A stretch of 9,822 nucleotides of DNA, taken from positions 1 to 9,822 of the forward strand of contig CAYVQU010000187.1 of assembly GCA_964453155.1 (NCBI GenBank). Direction: 5' to 3'. The position numbers were made by a program, and so were the translations under genes. The notes beneath the pieces are model-generated. The model did no database searches, was not told the DNA's origin, and worked only from the letters and a program-made list of their open reading frames with translations. Below, piece by piece: positions 6,750 to 9,822 of this stretch; position 1 is the stretch's first letter, and the number at the start of each line of letters is the position of its first letter. Source of the stretch: CAYVQU01 sp964453155. GTDB taxonomy: Bacteria; Chloroflexota; Anaerolineae; Anaerolineales; UBA11858.

Positions 6750-8450
6750 TTATGGAAGAGGGAAGCCCTCATAGTTGCTGGCATCTACTCCGTAACCATC
6801 TCCAACTGAATCTTCAGTTTCCCACCAACCAATTTCTTCATTAATTAACGTTATTACATTTTGATCAGATTCAATGATCATTGCACTTACAGATCCTTTC
6901 GTATATGGGTATGTTGGGGCATCACAAAGATCTGCCATATTCTTACTGTCACTACCATCAGTAACATCAGAAAGCCCCAAGAAACCACCAACACCACAGG
7001 TCATAAGGACTGTGGCAGATTCATTTGCCGGGATTGATGTTGTCATCCAAACTGTGTCTCCTGTACTAACTCCAATACCAGAGTCAGCTTCAGAAACAAC
7101 TAGCTTGACGGTGACGTTTGCAGTTGAAGCACTCACATTATAAATTCCAACCCCGTGGAAAAGTCCTTTCCAATTTTCTTTATAGACTGGTACAGAAATC
7201 GTTTTCCCAATACCGGTTTCAGGCGTACCTGCGTAGGTGGCGAGATCCTTGCTTCCCGCCAAGGCAAAATCACCTTCTTCATTAATCATGACAGCGATAT
7301 TACCATCAGCTTTGAATTCAGCCGTATATAAGTCTCCAGGAACTGCACCAGTTGGGGGGGGGGCTGGATTCCAGACTGCATCGTAGAAGATAATGAGACC
7401 AATATTACCTGGGTCGATCGTGTGTGTTTGCGTATATTGGGTGCCTACATCGGCATGGTTGACATCCGAATCACGCCCAGTAACAGTCAATGTCACAACC
7501 GTGGTGACCTGAACTGTATCCGCGTTGTAAATGCTTACTCCACTCCATTTACCTCTATTTTTCTCAGTTGCAGCTGCACCATCGGGCCAAGCGTATTTAA
7601 TGATTGATGCATAGTAATTCGAATTGGCATCACTCTCATTAAATAATCGATTTGCTTTGACAAATAATGCCGGGGATTCGGAAATATGGTGTTCTAGCAT
7701 TGCACCCGCGAGAGGTTCTCCACTACTTGTTATGGTGACACCACCATAAGAATTATCACCAGACGGTAAGCTTCCGCTGGGGCCTGTAGCAAGACTGGCA
7801 TCGATAACCACCATTTTATTAGGTTCCACGTTGGATACAGTATACGTATATACGTTCCCTGCCCCTAAACATACTGAACAAGGCTTAAAAACGGCAGAAA
7901 TATCAGTATTGCTGGCACCGGCATTTTGAATGTAAAACGTCCCATTTTCATCGGCGTGATCTAGTTTATACAATGGATAGAAAATGGTTGTTGATGGAGA
8001 AACAATTCCCCCATAGGCACCAGATGCGCGTCCATAAGGGCTGTCGCCAGTAGCTCCCACAGAACTGTCACTAATATTCGTTAGTTGTGAGACAGCTCTA
8101 ATATCTCCATTGGCACTTAAAACAGCTGCACCTTCAAAATCGGACGGGAATCCGCCATCGTTAACACAGTTTGTCTCACTTGGTTGACTTGCCCAATGCG
8201 GATAGAAAAAAGTCCCAGATCCATAAGTCGCTAGGGTGCGATCTCCACAACCATAAACTCCGGTTGTACCACTTTTTGCATATCCAGTAAGACTAGCAGT
8301 TACGCTACCAGCAGAACTATCGGTATTTTGAACAGCGATCGTTGTCCACCACCCATCACCGTTGACCCCAGTTTGAGCCATTACCCCCACTCCAAACGAT
8401 GCAACAACAAGCATAGATAGAATCATTGAAATTCTTATAGATCTGTTCAT
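6750..8450 (-). CDS. Secreted protein of four beta-rich repeats (surface protein, function unknown)
   Basis: The 566-residue protein starts at ATG 8450, 5 nt after AGGAG (8456-8460); the longer frame to 8516 has no SD. MNRSIRISMILSMLVVASFG... through VMAQ is a signal peptide cleaved near 25-27. There is no lipobox, LPXTG motif or C-terminal membrane helix. Four related units are visible: about 34-125, 157-268, 285-393 and 419-540. Each begins with a W/F-x-x-I-x-I/V-QN or YN strand (WWTTIAVQNTD, GTFYIQNAG, WSGVSIYNAD, FHGVGIYNVS). Each continues with a V-T-V-x-L strand, has a middle PGN/PAN/PNK turn, and ends with a G-x-I-x-A-V/M-I-N-E-E or related strand. Cysteines at 68, 95, 191, 194, 485 and 509, including a CSVC, could form disulfides in an extracellular setting. 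A Pro-rich spot (PAPPP, about 363-366) is encoded by a ten-C run. The gene has its own terminator and is probably monocistronic. I do not recognise a named family; an adhesin or surface-layer role is a guess. Confidence 0.8.
   Translation of the reverse strand: MNRSIRISMILSMLVVASFGVGVMAQTGVNGDGWWTTIAVQNTDSSAGSVTASLTGYAKSGTTGVYGCGDRTLATYGSGTFFYPHWASQPSETNCVNDGGFPSDFEGAAVLSANGDIRAVSQLTNISDSSVGATGDSPYGRASGAYGGIVSPSTTIFYPLYKLDHADENGTFYIQNAGASNTDISAVFKPCSVCLGAGNVYTYTVSNVEPNKMVVIDASLATGPSGSLPSGDNSYGGVTITSSGEPLAGAMLEHHISESPALFVKANRLFNESDANSNYYASIIKYAWPDGAAATEKNRGKWSGVSIYNADTVQVTTVVTLTVTGRDSDVNHADVGTQYTQTHTIDPGNIGLIIFYDAVWNPAPPPTGAVPGDLYTAEFKADGNIAVMINEEGDFALAGSKDLATYAGTPETGIGKTISVPVYKENWKGLFHGVGIYNVSASTANVTVKLVVSEADSGIGVSTGDTVWMTTSIPANESATVLMTCGVGGFLGLSDVTDGSDSKNMADLCDAPTYPYTKGSVSAMIIESDQNVITLINEEIGWWETEDSVGDGYGVDASNYEGFPLP
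7354..7363. repeat. G10 homopolymer inside the secreted protein gene
   Basis: Ten G on the plus strand (ten C on the coding strand) encode Ala-Pro-Pro-Pro between repeats three and four. A change of one or two bases would shift the frame and remove the fourth repeat. Confidence 0.9.
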
Positions 8451-8584
8451 AATTTCTCCTAGGTTTCCTTCCATATTTATATGATGATATTTTCCCAAAA
8501 TTTGAGTAAAAATCAATAATCATTTCGGGTTATTTTGAATTTATTTTGCAATTTGTGCGCTTCTTCTTTCAATCAAAGTTACTA

Positions 8585-8703
8585 ACTGATGTTACGCATG
8601 GTTGAGAAAATATGCTTGAAAATTCACCCTTCGATACGGTCCTGTGGACCTACTCAGGCCTGTCCTGAGCCTGTCGAAGGGATGCTTCGTGCGTAACATG
8701 AGT
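8585..8703. mobile_element. MITE-like element with terminal inverted repeats and target duplication
   Basis: The 119-bp element has no coding capacity. The left end is ACTGATGTTACGCATGG (8585-8601); the complement of the right end is ACTCATGTTACGCACGA (8703-8687), matching at 14 of 17 positions. The flanks carry a direct repeat TACTA (8580-8584 and 8704-8708), extendable to GTTACTAA, consistent with target duplication. An inner inverted repeat, CCCTTCGA (8627-8634) and TCGAAGGG (8674-8681), and a CAGGCCTG palindrome give it hairpin potential. It lies directly after the stop codon of the glycosyltransferase remnant and upstream of the secreted protein gene. No matching transposase is in this window; the insertion sequence at 5284-6561 has unrelated ends. 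Confidence 0.7.
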
Positions 8704-8705
8704 TA

Positions 8706-9775
8706 CTAATCTAAAGAGTGTATTTCCCAATCATTAAATACTGAAATTCTCTTAATATTAGGATTATTGGAGATAACAGATTTGAGTTCGTTTTCCCTTA
8801 ATAAAAGGAATTTAATATTCATCTTTTTGAATGATGATAATTCGAACTCATTTTCTGCAGACAATATAGTATTTCGGGGAGTAACTGGATCAAAGCCCGA
8901 ATTTAAAATAAATGCATCCGGATTATTTGAAACGATTAGTATGTTCAAATAGGACCAATTTGAAGTATCAATTAATATTTTTTTCATTGAGTTTAGGATC
9001 TGAGGCCAGTATGTCTTTGATATATCGCCCAGCTTCGAGATCATATGGTGAGAATGCAGATTTCTTGCTCCAATTCAATATTTCTTGGGTAGATTGCGCA
9101 AAAGACAGTATTGCTATTCCGATGATCGTGAAATGGGCTATGCGTCTAAAGATTTTATTGAGGTTAGTTTTTACTGCTAACTTTACAGAATCATAAATAA
9201 ACTTAGCAGTGAATGGAATTACCAGTAAGCTCCAGACAACGGGGATGCGCCAAAAATTATGGCTGGGGAGACACTACCCTAATATTGAGATAAACGACAT
9301 ACTTAAAAATGCGATACTGGGGGCAATAGCCCACAACTTGATAATTTCTTCTCTTGAAAAAATAAGGGGAAATAAACCCAGAAAATTTAGAGTCAGCAAA
9401 TTCTGTTTCATAAATTGGGTAAAAAGATTATTTAGGATTAGCATTTTTAGCGAATCACCGTGTAATAGGATATACCGTCCAGCAACGCCACCCATAAATC
9501 CAAGGGGTTCACCATTTTCAAATGCATGAAATTTTAGCCAATAAATTGGGAAAAGACCCACTGTAAATAGTATTTTTCCCAGTGTACGTTTTTCTATAGC
9601 AATCCTTTTTTGAGTTATTGATAGAAACAAAATACTACCAAAAAAACTCCCTGAAAAAATCCACCCTTCATAGCGAATTGTACTTGCCAAAGCAAAAGCT
9701 AATGTGCACCCTAGTAGCACTCCTTGGCGTTTAGTGAATAGCCATCGCGCAAAGAGAGCATTGCTATTTAGTTTT
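8706..9775 (-). pseudogene. Remnant of a polytopic GT-C type membrane glycosyltransferase
   Basis: The recoverable frame encodes the C-terminal part of a membrane protein resembling ArnT/PMT-like (GT-C) glycosyltransferases, which move sugars from lipid carriers to acceptors outside the membrane. It contains the motif ASTIRYEGW, several hydrophobic helices (for example LGKILFTVGLFPIYWL, LWAIAPSIAFLSMSFISIL, WSLLVIPFTAKFIY and FTIIGIAILSFA), and a soluble tail with SPYDLEAGRYIKDILA and ILIDTSNWSYLNILIV. Three lesions are visible. A TGA (9775-9777) ends the frame upstream, so the N-terminal half is missing. TAG at 9274-9276 interrupts the frame. One extra base in the T7 run at 8978-8984 (A7 on the coding strand) shifts the frame. 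Reading then ends at TAG 8706-8708, directly followed by TAA. Hydrophobic and tail segments stay recognisable through every break, so decay is recent or partly a sequencing artefact. Family call is by pattern, moderate. Confidence 0.65.
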
Positions 9776-9822
9776 CACTGCGAAACGAAAGGCCCCCGAA
9801 AATGTTGTAAACGGTGCAAACC
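9776..9822. other. Window edge, different composition, unassigned
   Basis: About 45 bases at the right edge are GC-richer than the AT-rich glycosyltransferase remnant and no frame continues that protein clearly. They may belong to another gene or to the end of an inserted element. Too short to decide. Confidence 0.3.

Noticed and set aside
6874..7607. Plus-strand frames inside the secreted repeat protein gene
   Set aside because: Antisense to a gene with signal peptide, SD and terminator; no motif of their own.
8978..8984. A-AAA-AAA heptamer as a programmed -1 frameshift site
   Set aside because: Joining the two frames needs a +1 shift (or one base less), the opposite direction, and the gene has another nonsense codon.
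8767..9529. Plus-strand frames across the glycosyltransferase remnant
   Set aside because: The minus-strand reading gives a consistent membrane-protein pattern through all segments; the plus-strand products do not resemble proteins.

Overview
The window looks like an accessory stretch of a Chloroflexota genome, most likely an Anaerolineae-type bacterium. This is inferred from gene content: a stand-alone proline dehydrogenase, a LuxR-type HTH/membrane/Kelch fusion regulator, a lipoprotein with YPGP/YPSP motifs and a Chloroflexota-style repeat-built secreted protein. No rRNA or tRNA is present to prove it. Base composition is patchy. The proline dehydrogenase, the first part of the regulator and the transposase are GC-rich, while about 3600-5280 and 8700-9775 are clearly AT-rich, as expected of a surface-polysaccharide type island with mobile DNA.

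Layout. 95-1051 (+) is a complete proline dehydrogenase closed by a strong, probably bidirectional terminator at 1096-1140. The gap 1141-1420 holds only degenerate palindromic repeats. 1421-2073 (-) is a conserved helical protein of unknown function, broken by one frameshift. 2088-2585 has no convincing gene but holds a hairpin, a short direct repeat and a promoter-like -10 box. 2586-3929 (+) is the HTH-TM-Kelch regulator. Its last ~110 codons switch abruptly to AT-rich DNA, and 14 bp later comes a TylF/MycF-type O-methyltransferase (3944-4765, +). A small lipoprotein gene (4766-5275, -) meets it tail to tail with no spacer. A complete insertion sequence (5284-6561, ISH3/IS4-like) with inverted repeats and a 5-bp target duplication sits 8 bp upstream of the lipoprotein start codon. 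Its transposase has an in-frame amber codon just before the catalytic Glu. 6750-8450 (-) encodes a secreted protein of four beta-rich repeats with a ten-G tract in its coding region. A 119-bp MITE-like element (8585-8703) follows, then the wreck of a membrane glycosyltransferase (8706-9775, -) carrying an amber codon and a frameshift.

How the genes may work together (inference). The methyltransferase, the broken glycosyltransferase, the lipoprotein and the repeat protein all suggest cell-surface and glycan functions, with a membrane-anchored transcription factor possibly controlling the adjacent methyltransferase. Four reading-frame lesions in under 10 kb mean either ongoing gene decay around mobile elements or residual sequencing and assembly errors. 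I did not find a defence system, CRISPR array or biosynthetic cluster. The most distinctive items are the membrane-tethered Kelch regulator with its mosaic tail, the two promoter-proximal or frame-sensitive homopolymer genes, and the two mobile elements with clear target duplications.
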